A stretch of DNA of 64,000 bases. Origin: Algibacter luteus. GTDB taxonomy: Bacteria; Bacteroidota; Bacteroidia; Flavobacteriales; Flavobacteriaceae. A program made the translations under genes and the position numbers. The DNA lies in assembly GCF_900141715.1 (NCBI RefSeq), contig NZ_FQYK01000001.1:62001-126000 (forward strand), in the 5' to 3' direction. The number at the start of each line of letters is the position of its first letter. Positions within the stretch are counted from its first letter, which is position 1. Positions 32,551 to 42,106 of this stretch are shown piece after piece. The notes below the pieces were generated by a model. The model did not search any database and was not told the origin of the DNA. It saw nothing but the letters and a program-made list of their open reading frames with translations.

Positions 32551-34959
32551 ATGAGCAAGCGAAGAATTAAAAAAGTAGCCATTATTGGTTCTGGTATAAT
32601 GGGAAGTGGTATAGCATGCCATTTTGCCAATATAGGTGTAGATGTCCTTTTATTAGACATTGTTCCTAGAGAACTAAATGACAAGGAAAAAGCCAAAGGT
32701 TTAACGTTGGAAGATAAAATAGTTAGAAATAGATTAGTTAATGATGCCCTAACGGCATCTTTAAAATCTAAACCCTCTCCTATTTATCATCAATCATTTG
32801 CAAACCGTATAACTACAGGTAATTTAGAAGACGATATTGCTGAAGTTGCCCATGTAGATTGGATCTTGGAAGTTGTTGTTGAGCGATTAGACATCAAACA
32901 ACAAGTTTTTGAAAAACTAGAAAAACATAGAACTCCTGGTACATTAATTACTTCGAATACATCAGGTATTCCAATTAAATTTATGAGTGAAGGGCGTTCT
33001 GAAGATTTTCAAAAACATTTCTGCGGAACACACTTTTTTAACCCTGCGCGTTACTTAAAATTATTCGAAATCATTCCGGGTCCAAAAACAGATGCTGCTG
33101 TTTTAGATTTCTTAAATGAATATGGTGAGAAATTCTTAGGTAAAACATCAGTAATAGCTAAAGATACACCAGCATTTATTGGAAATAGAATTGGTATTTT
33201 TAGCATACAAAGTTTATTTCATGCGGTAAAGGAATTAGATTTAACCATTGAGGAAGTTGATAAATTATCTGGACCGGTAATTGGTCGTCCAAAATCGGCA
33301 ACCTTCCGTACTGTTGATGTTGTTGGCTTAGATACACTTGTGCATGTTGCGAATGGTATTAGAGAAAATTGCCCTAACGATGAACGTTCAGAGCTTTTTA
33401 AACTGCCTGACTTCATCAATACCATGATGGAAAAAAAATGGTTAGGTAGCAAAACAGGACAAGGCTTCTACAAAAAGCATGTTTCTGCTGATGGCTCTAA
33501 AGAAATTCTTTCATTAGATTTAAATACCTTAGAATATCGTGAAGCTAAACGCGCAAAATTTGCAACTCTAGAATTGACTAAAACAATTGACAAGGTTGTA
33601 GACCGTTTTAAGGTTTTAATTTCTGGAAAAGATAAAGCAGGCGAATTTTATCGCAAAAGTTTTACTGCACTATTTGCATATGTTTCAAACCGAATCCCTG
33701 AAATAACAGATGAGCTCTACAAAATTGATGACGCTATGAAAGCTGGTTTTGGTTGGGAACATGGTCCTTTCCAAATATGGGATGCTATTGGCGTTGAAAA
33801 AGGTATCGAATTAATGAAAGCTGAAGGATTAGAACCTGCTGCTTGGGTTAATGACATGATTGCATCTGGAAACACATCTTTTTACACAGTAAAAGAAGGG
33901 GCTTCCTTTTATTATGATATTCCTTCAAAAACACAAACTAAAATTCCGGGTCAAGATGCCTTCATCATATTAGACAACATCAGAAAATCAAATGAAGTAT
34001 TTAAAAATTCTGGAGTTGTTATTGAAGACTTAGGTGATGGTATATTGAATTGTGAATTCCAATCTAAAATGAACACCATTGGTGGCGATGTTTTAGCTGG
34101 ATTGAATAAAGCGATAGACTTAGCTGAAAAAGATTTTGATGGATTAGTTATAGGTAATCAAGGAGCAAACTTCTCTGTTGGCGCAAATATTGGAATGATT
34201 TTCATGATGGCTGTTGAGCAAGAATACGACGAATTGAATGCGGCAATAAAATATTTTCAAGATACGATGATGCGTATGCGTTATTCATCAATCCCAACTA
34301 TTGCAGCGCCTCATGGTATGTCCTTAGGTGGTGCTTGTGAATTGTCTATGCATGCTGATAAAGTGGTTGCTGCTGCCGAAACTTACATGGGTCTTGTAGA
34401 ATTTGGAGTTGGCGTTATTCCAGGTGGTGCCGGATCTAAAGAAATGGCCTTAAGAGCTGCAGATACCTTTCAAAAAGGAGATGTTGAATTAAATACTTTA
34501 CAGGAATACTTCTTAACTATTGGTATGGCTAAAGTTTCTACTTCTGCTTACGAAGCATTTGATTTAGGAGTACTTCAAAAAGGAAAAGATATTGTTGTTG
34601 TGAATAAAGACCGCCAAATAGCAACGGCGAAAGCACATGCTAAATTAATGGCAGATATAGGATATACACAGCCGGTTAAACGCAAAGACATTAAGGTGTT
34701 AGGAAAACAAGCGTTAGGAATGTTCTTAGTTGGAACAGACGCTATGGAAGACAGTAACTATATATCTGAACATGATAAGAAAATTGCTAATAAACTCGCA
34801 TATGTTATGGCTGGAGGTGATTTATCGGAACCAACACTGGTAACCGAACAATATTTACTAGACCTAGAACGTGAAGCTTTCTTATCGTTATGTACAGAAA
34901 GAAAAACCTTAGAACGTATTCAACACATGCTGACTAAAGGAAAACCATTAAGAAACTAA
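32551..34959 (+). CDS. 3-hydroxyacyl-CoA dehydrogenase / enoyl-CoA hydratase fusion
   Basis: An 802-residue bifunctional beta-oxidation enzyme. The N-terminal Rossmann domain binds NAD (KVAIIGSGIMGSGIACHFA, about 8-26) and is followed by the dehydrogenase C-terminal domains (about 190-440). The crotonase-fold hydratase comes last (about 480-700), with PHGMSLGGACELSMHAD and GLVEFGVGVIPGGAG. This order is the reverse of E. coli FadB/FadJ and is the usual form in Bacteroidota. It hydrates enoyl-CoA and oxidises the product. It starts 9 nt after marR. Confidence 0.93.
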   Translation: MSKRRIKKVAIIGSGIMGSGIACHFANIGVDVLLLDIVPRELNDKEKAKGLTLEDKIVRNRLVNDALTASLKSKPSPIYHQSFANRITTGNLEDDIAEVAHVDWILEVVVERLDIKQQVFEKLEKHRTPGTLITSNTSGIPIKFMSEGRSEDFQKHFCGTHFFNPARYLKLFEIIPGPKTDAAVLDFLNEYGEKFLGKTSVIAKDTPAFIGNRIGIFSIQSLFHAVKELDLTIEEVDKLSGPVIGRPKSATFRTVDVVGLDTLVHVANGIRENCPNDERSELFKLPDFINTMMEKKWLGSKTGQGFYKKHVSADGSKEILSLDLNTLEYREAKRAKFATLELTKTIDKVVDRFKVLISGKDKAGEFYRKSFTALFAYVSNRIPEITDELYKIDDAMKAGFGWEHGPFQIWDAIGVEKGIELMKAEGLEPAAWVNDMIASGNTSFYTVKEGASFYYDIPSKTQTKIPGQDAFIILDNIRKSNEVFKNSGVVIEDLGDGILNCEFQSKMNTIGGDVLAGLNKAIDLAEKDFDGLVIGNQGANFSVGANIGMIFMMAVEQEYDELNAAIKYFQDTMMRMRYSSIPTIAAPHGMSLGGACELSMHADKVVAAAETYMGLVEFGVGVIPGGAGSKEMALRAADTFQKGDVELNTLQEYFLTIGMAKVSTSAYEAFDLGVLQKGKDIVVVNKDRQIATAKAHAKLMADIGYTQPVKRKDIKVLGKQALGMFLVGTDAMEDSNYISEHDKKIANKLAYVMAGGDLSEPTLVTEQYLLDLEREAFLSLCTERKTLERIQHMLTKGKPLRN

Positions 34960-34963
34960 GAAA

Positions 34964-36154
34964 ATGAAACAAGCATATATAGTAAAAGCATATAGAACTG
35001 CCGTTGGTAAAGCTCCAAAAGGAGTCTTCCGATTTAAAAGAGCTGATGAATTGGGTGCTGAAACCATTCAATACATGATGAAGGAATTACCAGGATTAGA
35101 CGTAAAGAGAATTGACGATGTTATTGTTGGCAATGCTATGCCGGAAGGATCGCAAGGTTTAAATATGGCACGATTTATTTCATTAATTGGATTGAATAGT
35201 GTTGATGTTCCAGGAGTAACCGTTAATCGTTTTTGTTCTTCAGGAGTTGAAACGATTGCTATCGCCACAGCGAAAATTCAAGCTGGAATGGCCGATTGTA
35301 TTATCGCTGGTGGTGCAGAAAGTATGAGTTCTGTGCCAATGACAGGGTTTAAACCAGAATTAAATTACGACACGGTTAAAGCAGGTCACGAAGATTATTA
35401 TTGGGGTATGGGAAATACTGCGGAAGCGGTTGCAAAACAATTTAAAGTATCTCGTGAAGATCAGGATGAGTTCGCATTTAATTCACATATGAAAGCATTG
35501 AAGGCGCAAGCTGAAAATCGTTTTAAAGATCAAATTGCTCCAATTGATGTAGAGCAAACTTACCTTGATGAATATGGAAAAAAAGCAACTAAAAAATATA
35601 CCGTAACTAAAGATGAAGGCCCTCGTGCAGGAACAAGCATTGAAGCTTTATCAAAATTACGTCCGGTATTTGCTGCAAACGGTAGTGTAACTGCTGGAAA
35701 TTCGTCTCAAATGAGTGATGGAGCAGCTTTTGTTATGGTGATGAGTGAAGATATGGTAAAAGAGTTAAACCTTGAACCTATTGCAAGATTGGTAAATTAT
35801 GCTGCTGCAGGTGTAGAACCTAGAATTATGGGTATAGGTCCTGTTAAAGCTATTCCGAAAGCGTTAAAACTAGCGGGCTTAAAACAATCAGATTTAGAAT
35901 TAATCGAGTTAAACGAAGCCTTTGCATCACAATCTTTAGCTGTAATCCGCGAATTAGATTTAAACCCAGATATTGTTAACGTGAATGGTGGAGCTATCGC
36001 TTTAGGACATCCGCTAGGTTGCACTGGTGCAAAACTTTCGGTACAACTATTTGATGAAATGCGTCAGCGAAACATGAAAGGTAAATACGGCGCCGTTACA
36101 ATGTGTGTAGGAACAGGGCAAGGTGCCTGTGGTATTTTCGAATTTTTAAATTAA
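34964..36154 (+). CDS. Acetyl-CoA acyltransferase (3-ketoacyl-CoA thiolase)
   Basis: A 396-residue thiolase that cleaves 3-ketoacyl-CoA with CoA to release acetyl-CoA. The acylated Cys is C91 in NRFCSSGVE. The other catalytic residues are in GGAIALGHPLGCTGA (His) and CVGTGQGACG (Cys). It begins 5 nt after the hydratase-dehydrogenase gene, and together these form the trifunctional beta-oxidation complex. Length and motifs fit FadA/FadI. Confidence 0.94.
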   Translation: MKQAYIVKAYRTAVGKAPKGVFRFKRADELGAETIQYMMKELPGLDVKRIDDVIVGNAMPEGSQGLNMARFISLIGLNSVDVPGVTVNRFCSSGVETIAIATAKIQAGMADCIIAGGAESMSSVPMTGFKPELNYDTVKAGHEDYYWGMGNTAEAVAKQFKVSREDQDEFAFNSHMKALKAQAENRFKDQIAPIDVEQTYLDEYGKKATKKYTVTKDEGPRAGTSIEALSKLRPVFAANGSVTAGNSSQMSDGAAFVMVMSEDMVKELNLEPIARLVNYAAAGVEPRIMGIGPVKAIPKALKLAGLKQSDLELIELNEAFASQSLAVIRELDLNPDIVNVNGGAIALGHPLGCTGAKLSVQLFDEMRQRNMKGKYGAVTMCVGTGQGACGIFEFLN

Positions 36155-36178
36155 AGAAACTAAATATAAAGTAAAGAA

Positions 36179-37981
36179 ATGGAAAAAGACATTTTACGTG
36201 GCGGTCAATTCTTAGTAAAAGAAATCGATTGTGAAGACATTTTTACTCCTGAAGATTTCAATGAAGATCAGCTTATGATGAAAGAAGCTGTAACTGAATT
36301 TGTTGATAGAGAAATCTGGTCTAAAAAAGCACAATTTGAAAAGAAGGACTATGCCTTAACTGAATCGTGTATGAGACAAGCCGGAGAACTAGGCTTTTTA
36401 AGTATTGCTGTTCCAGAAGAATACGGCGGAATGGGCTTAGGTTTTGTTGATACGGTTTTAGTATGTGACTATATTTCTGGTGCAACAGGCTCGTTTAGTA
36501 CGGCATTTGGAGCTCACACAGGGATTGGAACCATGCCTATTACTTTATATGGAAATGAAGAACAAAAACAAAAGTATGTACCAAAATTAGCTTCAGGCGA
36601 ATGGTTTGGTTCTTACTGTTTAACAGAGCCTAGTGCGGGAAGTGATGCTAACTCTGGAAAAACAAAAGCGGTGCTATCTGAAGATGGAAAAACCTATAAA
36701 ATTACAGGGCAAAAAATGTGGATTTCTAATGCTGGATTTTGTAGCCTAATGATTGTTTTTGCTAGAATTGAAGATGATAAAAATATTACTGGATTTATCG
36801 TAGAATATGATCCTGAAAACCCAAATGGTATTACCATGGGTGAAGAAGAGCACAAACTTGGTATTCGTGCATCTTCTACAAGACAAGTATTCTTTAACGA
36901 TACCGTTGTGCCCGCAGAAAATATGCTTTCAACACGAGGTAACGGATTTAAAATTGCAATGAACGCACTAAACGTAGGTAGAATTAAATTAGCGGCTGCT
37001 TGTTTAGATGCCCAACGTCGTGTGATATCAGAATCAGTAAATTATGCGAACGAAAGAATTCAATTTAAAGTTCCTATTTCAAGTTTTGGTGCTATCCGTC
37101 AAAAAATAGCTGAAATGGCTACGAATTGCTGGGTCGGAGAAGCGGCAACTTATCGCGCTTCAAAAAATATAGAAGACCGAATTACGATTCGTCAAAATAA
37201 CGGCAAAGACACACATCAAGAAGCTGAATTAAAAGGTGTAGAAGAGTACGCCATTGAATGTTCTATTCTTAAAGTAGCTGTTTCAGAATTCATTCAAAAT
37301 TGTTCAGATGAAGGTATTCAAATTTACGGTGGAATGGGCTTCTCTGAAGAAACACCAATCGAATCTGCTTGGAGAGATGCTAGAATTGCGAGAATTTATG
37401 AAGGTACCAACGAAATAAACCGAATGCTTTCAATAGGTATGCTTATTAAAAAAGCTATGAAAGGCCATGTAGACTTGTTAGGTCCTGCTCAAGAGGTAGC
37501 TAAAGAACTTACTGGAATACCTTCATTTGATGTTCCAGATTTTTCAGCATTATTTTCAGAAGAAAAAAGTATTATAAAGAACCTTAAAAAACTCTTTTTA
37601 ATGGTTTCTGGTGCTGCTCTTCAGAAATATGGTGAAAAAATTGAGGCGCAACAACAGCTTATGTTGGCAGCTTCGGATATTTTAATTCAGATATACCTTG
37701 CAGAATCTGCTATTCTTCGTGCAGAAAAAATGGCGAAGAAACAAGGTGAAGACAAAGTAAAAGAACAGATAGCTATGGCCAAATTAAACTTGTTTCATGC
37801 TATAGATGTTATTGAAACTGCTGGAAAACATTCTATTATTTCCTTCTCTTCTGGAGATGAGCAACGTATGATGTTAATGGGCTTAAAACGTTACATTAAA
37901 TACGTGAACATGCCAAACATTATTGAGCTTCGTAATATCATTGCAGATAAAGTAATTAAAGAAAACAAGTATTGTTTTTAA
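36179..37981 (+). CDS. Acyl-CoA dehydrogenase with C-terminal extension
   Basis: A 600-residue FAD enzyme for the first oxidation step of beta-oxidation. The three-domain core (about 25-420) carries YCLTEPSAGSDANS, QKMWISNAGFCSLMIVFA and the C-terminal signature YGGMGFSEETPIESAWRDARIARIYEGTNEINR. A further 170 helical residues follow, as in VLCAD/ACAD9-type proteins that act on long chains. It is the last gene of the marR operon, 24 nt after the thiolase, with a terminator behind it. Confidence 0.92.
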   Translation: MEKDILRGGQFLVKEIDCEDIFTPEDFNEDQLMMKEAVTEFVDREIWSKKAQFEKKDYALTESCMRQAGELGFLSIAVPEEYGGMGLGFVDTVLVCDYISGATGSFSTAFGAHTGIGTMPITLYGNEEQKQKYVPKLASGEWFGSYCLTEPSAGSDANSGKTKAVLSEDGKTYKITGQKMWISNAGFCSLMIVFARIEDDKNITGFIVEYDPENPNGITMGEEEHKLGIRASSTRQVFFNDTVVPAENMLSTRGNGFKIAMNALNVGRIKLAAACLDAQRRVISESVNYANERIQFKVPISSFGAIRQKIAEMATNCWVGEAATYRASKNIEDRITIRQNNGKDTHQEAELKGVEEYAIECSILKVAVSEFIQNCSDEGIQIYGGMGFSEETPIESAWRDARIARIYEGTNEINRMLSIGMLIKKAMKGHVDLLGPAQEVAKELTGIPSFDVPDFSALFSEEKSIIKNLKKLFLMVSGAALQKYGEKIEAQQQLMLAASDILIQIYLAESAILRAEKMAKKQGEDKVKEQIAMAKLNLFHAIDVIETAGKHSIISFSSGDEQRMMLMGLKRYIKYVNMPNIIELRNIIADKVIKENKYCF

Positions 37982-38013
37982 TAATATATTGAGTGACTAA
38001 TTCTATTATTAAA

Positions 38014-38047
38014 GGCGCTTCGAACTAATTTTCGAGGCGTTTTTTTA
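38014..38047 (+). terminator. Rho-independent terminator of the beta-oxidation operon
   Basis: CGCTTCGA (38016-38023) pairs with TCGAGGCG (38032-38039), one wobble, followed by eight Ts. Confidence 0.85.
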
Positions 38048-38081
38048 TTTCATTATCTTTATATCAAATAATTTATTTTTA

Positions 38082-39728
38082 ATGAAAACAGTTTACATCT
38101 TATTTTTAGTTTTTTTTATAACTCCTTTTGTAAATATTCAAGCTCAAGGTTTACTTTCTGAGAAAACAGAGTTTACAAGACAAGACACCTTGAGAGGTAG
38201 CATAACCCCAGAGCGCGAATGGTGGGATTTAACGTATTATCATCTCGATATTAAGGTAGATCCTGAAAATAAATTCATTTCTGGAAAAAACACTATTCAA
38301 TACAAAGTTTTAGATCAAGACTCTGTCATGCAGATTGATTTACAACCACCAATGGAACTATTAAAAGCAGTTCAAAACGGAAAAGAATTAAAAATTAAGC
38401 AAGATGGCAATGCGCATTTTATTTCACTACCTGATAATCAAAATGTAGATGAAGTGAATGAATTAATAGTGCACTACCAAGGGCATCCGAGAGAAGCTGT
38501 AAAAGCACCGTGGGACGGAGGTATTTCATGGAAAAAAGACAAAAACGGCAATCATTTTATAGCTTCATCCTGTCAAGGATTAGGCGCCAGTGTTTGGTGG
38601 CCCTGTAAAGACCATATGTACGATGAAGTAGATAGCATGAAAATTAGTGTAAACGTTCCTAGTAAATTAACCAACGTTTCAAACGGAAGATTACGTCGAG
38701 TAGATCAAATAGGAGATACCAAAACCTATACTTGGATTGTGAAAAACCCGATTAATAATTACGGCGTCAATATCAATATCGGAGATTATGTAAATTTCTC
38801 AGAAGTATATGATGGGATGGCAGGAAATCTAGATTTAGATTATTATGTTTTAAGTTATAACCTAGAAAAGGCCAAAGAACAGTTTAAGCAAGTCCCTATG
38901 ATGATGGAAGCATTCGAGCATTGGTTTGGACAATATCCGTTTTACAAAGACAGTTTTAAGCTTGTTGAGGTGCCATATTTAGGAATGGAACACCAAAGTT
39001 CAGTAACCTACGGTAACGAATACCAAAATGGTTATTTAGGAAATGATTTATCAGGAACTGGTTGGGGTTTAAAATTCGATTTTATTATCGTTCATGAAGC
39101 GGGCCATGAGTGGTTTGCTAATAATATTACCAACAAAGATGTTGCTGATATGTGGATACACGAAGGTTTTACCGCTTATTCTGAAAACTTATATTTAGAT
39201 TATCATTTTGGGAAACAAGCTTCTGCAGAATATGTGATAGGCACTCGAAAGAATATTCAAAACGACCGACCTCTTATAGGCTATTATGATGTAAATAAAG
39301 AAGGCTCATCTGATATGTATTACAAAGGCGCTAATATGCTACATACACTTCGACAACTTATTGAAGATGATGAAAAATGGCGCAAGATTTTGCGTAAAAT
39401 GAATGTAACCTTTTACCATCAAACGGTTTCAAGTAAGCAAATTGAAGATTTTTTAAGTCAGGAAACAGGTATTGATTTAACAGAGTTTTTCAATCAATAT
39501 TTAAGAACAACAAAGGTTCCAACATTAGAATATACTATCAATAAAAAAACATTGAAGTATCGTTGGATTAATATTGTTGAAGGTTTTGATATGCCAATTC
39601 AAGTTATAATTAACGATGAAGATATGTGGTTATTCCCAAAAGCTGATTGGCAAACAATGAATTTAGAGTCAAAACAATCTACCATTAAAATAGACCCAGA
39701 TTTTTATATTTATAGCCAAAAAATTTAA
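38082..39728 (+). CDS. M1-family zinc aminopeptidase, exported
   Basis: A 548-residue metallopeptidase with a signal peptide (KTVYILFLVFFITPFVNIQAQ). Zinc ligands are H338 and H342 in HEAGHEW and E361 in WIHEGF; E339 is the catalytic Glu. The exopeptidase motif is GMEHQ rather than the classical GAMEN. The C-terminal helical domain is short compared with PepN, as in LTA4-hydrolase-like bacterial enzymes. It probably trims peptides in the periplasm. The next gene starts 5 nt later. Confidence 0.9.
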   Translation: MKTVYILFLVFFITPFVNIQAQGLLSEKTEFTRQDTLRGSITPEREWWDLTYYHLDIKVDPENKFISGKNTIQYKVLDQDSVMQIDLQPPMELLKAVQNGKELKIKQDGNAHFISLPDNQNVDEVNELIVHYQGHPREAVKAPWDGGISWKKDKNGNHFIASSCQGLGASVWWPCKDHMYDEVDSMKISVNVPSKLTNVSNGRLRRVDQIGDTKTYTWIVKNPINNYGVNINIGDYVNFSEVYDGMAGNLDLDYYVLSYNLEKAKEQFKQVPMMMEAFEHWFGQYPFYKDSFKLVEVPYLGMEHQSSVTYGNEYQNGYLGNDLSGTGWGLKFDFIIVHEAGHEWFANNITNKDVADMWIHEGFTAYSENLYLDYHFGKQASAEYVIGTRKNIQNDRPLIGYYDVNKEGSSDMYYKGANMLHTLRQLIEDDEKWRKILRKMNVTFYHQTVSSKQIEDFLSQETGIDLTEFFNQYLRTTKVPTLEYTINKKTLKYRWINIVEGFDMPIQVIINDEDMWLFPKADWQTMNLESKQSTIKIDPDFYIYSQKI

Positions 39729-39733
39729 GCGCA

Positions 39734-40306
39734 TTGAAATTACCCGAACTCTATTTTAAAAGCGATAAAGAATGGCGAAATTGGCTGCATAATAATCACC
39801 ATTGTTGTGCTGGTATTTACCTCATTTTTTATAAAGTAGAACACGAAAATGATTCCATGCGTTGGGAAGAAGCCGTAAAAGTAGCTTTATGTTATGGTTG
39901 GATAGACTCTACAGTAAAAAGTTTGGGCAATGGTAAGCGCAGACAATATTTTACACCCAGAAACCCTAAAAGTGTTTGGAGTGCATTGAACAAAACACAT
40001 TTAAAAGAGCTAATCTCCAAGAATTTAATGCATGAAAGTGGATTAAAAACCATAGAAATAGCTAAACAGAATGGTAGTTGGACCGCTTTGGATGATGTTG
40101 AAAAGGGAATTGTTCCTAAAGCATTGCAAATTGCTTTCGATAAAAATCCAAAAGCCTTTGAAAATTATCAAAACTTTGCCCCTTCTTACAGAAAAAGTTA
40201 TTTGTATTGGCTCAATCAAGCAAAACGTGAAACCACACGAGAAAAACGGATAAAAGAAATAATTCGTTTATGTCACGATAATATAAAATCGAGGAATACC
40301 TGGTAG
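39734..40306 (+). CDS. YdeI/OmpD-associated family protein
   Basis: A 190-residue protein of the YdeI family, also described as bacteriocin-protection or OmpD-associated proteins. It has ALCYGWIDSTVKSLGNGKRRQYFTPRNP and WSALNKTH, and ends in the helical KSYLYWLNQAKRETTREKRI. The start is TTG. Family function is not firmly known, with links to cationic peptide resistance. It overlaps nothing but is only 2 nt from the next gene, which carries the same C-terminal domain type. Confidence 0.82.
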   Translation: MKLPELYFKSDKEWRNWLHNNHHCCAGIYLIFYKVEHENDSMRWEEAVKVALCYGWIDSTVKSLGNGKRRQYFTPRNPKSVWSALNKTHLKELISKNLMHESGLKTIEIAKQNGSWTALDDVEKGIVPKALQIAFDKNPKAFENYQNFAPSYRKSYLYWLNQAKRETTREKRIKEIIRLCHDNIKSRNTW

Positions 40307-40308
40307 TT

Positions 40309-40800
40309 ATGAAAAGTAAAAAATTCTCCGTTGGCTTATTAAGTCAGTACCATCTTAGTATTCCAGAAAATGTCTTTATATCCTTTGAACAAGCCAAACA
40401 AAATCGTGTAAAAGTCAAAGCTTTTTATAAAGGTAAATCTATATCATTTTATGCTGCCATAAAGAAAAATAAAAAGACTAATGAATATAGGATGATGTTT
40501 GGCAAGCGACTTCAAAAGGATTTAGGTGTATTTCAAAACGATTATTTTGAAATACAGTTATTTGAAGATAATTCAAAATATGGCGTTGACATGCCCGAGG
40601 AATTAGATGCTGTATTTTTGAGCGATTACGAAGCTTACAATATTTTTGAAACCTTAACACCAGGCAAAAAAAGAAGCATCATCTACGCTGTTTCAAGATT
40701 TAAAAACAGCCAAACTAAAATAGATAAGTCCTTAATTTTATGTGAAAATTTAAAACGTGGACATCTAGATCCTTACACAATTTTAAAATCTAAATTTTAA
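40309..40800 (+). CDS. DUF1905 plus YdeI-type protein
   Basis: A 163-residue protein. The N-terminal half (about 5-90) is a DUF1905-type beta barrel (VKAFYKGKSISFYAAIKKNKK; MMFGKRLQKDLGVFQNDYFEIQL). The C-terminal half has MPEELDAVFLSDYEAYNIFETLTPGKKRSIIYAV, the YdeI helical domain. It follows the other YdeI-type gene by 2 nt, suggesting joint function. The role is not known. Confidence 0.8.
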   Translation: MKSKKFSVGLLSQYHLSIPENVFISFEQAKQNRVKVKAFYKGKSISFYAAIKKNKKTNEYRMMFGKRLQKDLGVFQNDYFEIQLFEDNSKYGVDMPEELDAVFLSDYEAYNIFETLTPGKKRSIIYAVSRFKNSQTKIDKSLILCENLKRGHLDPYTILKSKF

Positions 40801-40809
40801 TTCCTAAGA

Positions 40810-42090
40810 TTAATAAAATAGATTTGATTCCATGGTTCGTTGGTTAATTGAGCTTTTAAATACTTCTATCATACGTTTCGCAATTCCCGTCCAACCAAAA
40901 TTACGTCGAGCAAAACGCGCACCTTCAACAGAAAGTTCGTTACGCATTTTAGGGTATAATAACGGCATAGACATCATAGCTCCAAACTCTAAAGGTCTAT
41001 GTGGGTCTGCAAATAATGCCTGATTCCCAAAATCAATCAAATCATATAAACCACCATGAACTGTAATTACGCTAGGAGTACCGCAAGCCATAGCTTCAAT
41101 GGCAACCATACCAAAGGGCTCGTATCTAGAGGGCATTGCAAAAATATTTGCAGAACGATATACATTAGCCAAATCTTCATCGGCAATATAGTTTTTCCAT
41201 TTTATTTTATCCATTACACCTAGTTCGGTTGCTAATTTCTTCAATTTTGCCACTCCTTCATCATCTTGATCTGATTTATCACTACCAATTGCTGCGACTA
41301 ATCGTGCTTCAGGGCAAAGTTCAAATACTGTTGGCAAAGATTGGATGAGTAAGTCGTAACCTTTATTGTGTGCCATTCTTCCTAATGTCAGAATATCAGT
41401 GGGGTGAATATCGTATTTAATTCTAATTTTATCATTCTCTTTCGTAGGTACAGGGAAAAATCGATTTTCGTCAATCCCAGGTGGAATCATTGTACAGTTT
41501 TTAGGCAAAACATCATACTGTTTAGTAAGCAAATCAACTTGAGGAATTGTTGTTGCTATAATATGATTACACATTTGATAAATGAAATATTCTTTTCGAA
41601 TACGTTCTTTAAAACGGTAAGTTTTCTCCATTACCTTTTCATCCATATCGCTTCCCATTGTATGCTGCTTCCACCATCCAACAGAATGAGGTGTATGTAC
41701 ATGCGAAATACCGAGTTCTTCCGCTATTTTTTGACCTGCAAAACCAGCATCCCAGTAATGCGAATAAACAACATCATATTTTTTACCTTCTTTTTTTATA
41801 GAAGCTAAACAATTTGTTACAAACTTTTTTAGATGATCGTGCATATCTTCTTTTCTGATAAAGTTTTTACCACCAAAAGGAATACGCCATACACTATAAT
41901 TTTCATCTACATGGTCATATTCAGGTTGATTTTCAAATTGACGTGTTACTAAATCCACCTTTTTACCCAATCTACTAAAGCGTTCCGCTAACTCTAAAAC
42001 ATAAACAACTTGCCCGCCTGTATCTGGTTTACCTAACTCTGGATTTGCACCAACATAGCCATGTAAGGAGATCATTAAAATTGATTTCAT
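40810..42090 (-). CDS. GT4 glycosyltransferase, sucrose-phosphate synthase-like
   Basis: A 426-residue retaining glycosyltransferase. The N-terminal ISLHGYVGANPELGKPDTGGQVVYVLELA is the acceptor-site signature shared by sucrose-phosphate and mannosylfructose-phosphate synthases. The C-terminal donor site has YEPFGMVAIEAMACGTPSVIT (E-x7-E). It probably joins an activated hexose to fructose 6-phosphate, making a disaccharide phosphate. The preceding gene encodes the matching phosphatase. Sucrose or mannosylfructose as product cannot be separated by eye. The pair may make a compatible solute. Confidence 0.85.
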   Translation of the reverse strand: MKSILMISLHGYVGANPELGKPDTGGQVVYVLELAERFSRLGKKVDLVTRQFENQPEYDHVDENYSVWRIPFGGKNFIRKEDMHDHLKKFVTNCLASIKKEGKKYDVVYSHYWDAGFAGQKIAEELGISHVHTPHSVGWWKQHTMGSDMDEKVMEKTYRFKERIRKEYFIYQMCNHIIATTIPQVDLLTKQYDVLPKNCTMIPPGIDENRFFPVPTKENDKIRIKYDIHPTDILTLGRMAHNKGYDLLIQSLPTVFELCPEARLVAAIGSDKSDQDDEGVAKLKKLATELGVMDKIKWKNYIADEDLANVYRSANIFAMPSRYEPFGMVAIEAMACGTPSVITVHGGLYDLIDFGNQALFADPHRPLEFGAMMSMPLLYPKMRNELSVEGARFARRNFGWTGIAKRMIEVFKSSINQRTMESNLFY

Positions 42091-42106
42091 AATTCTAATA
42101 TTTTAG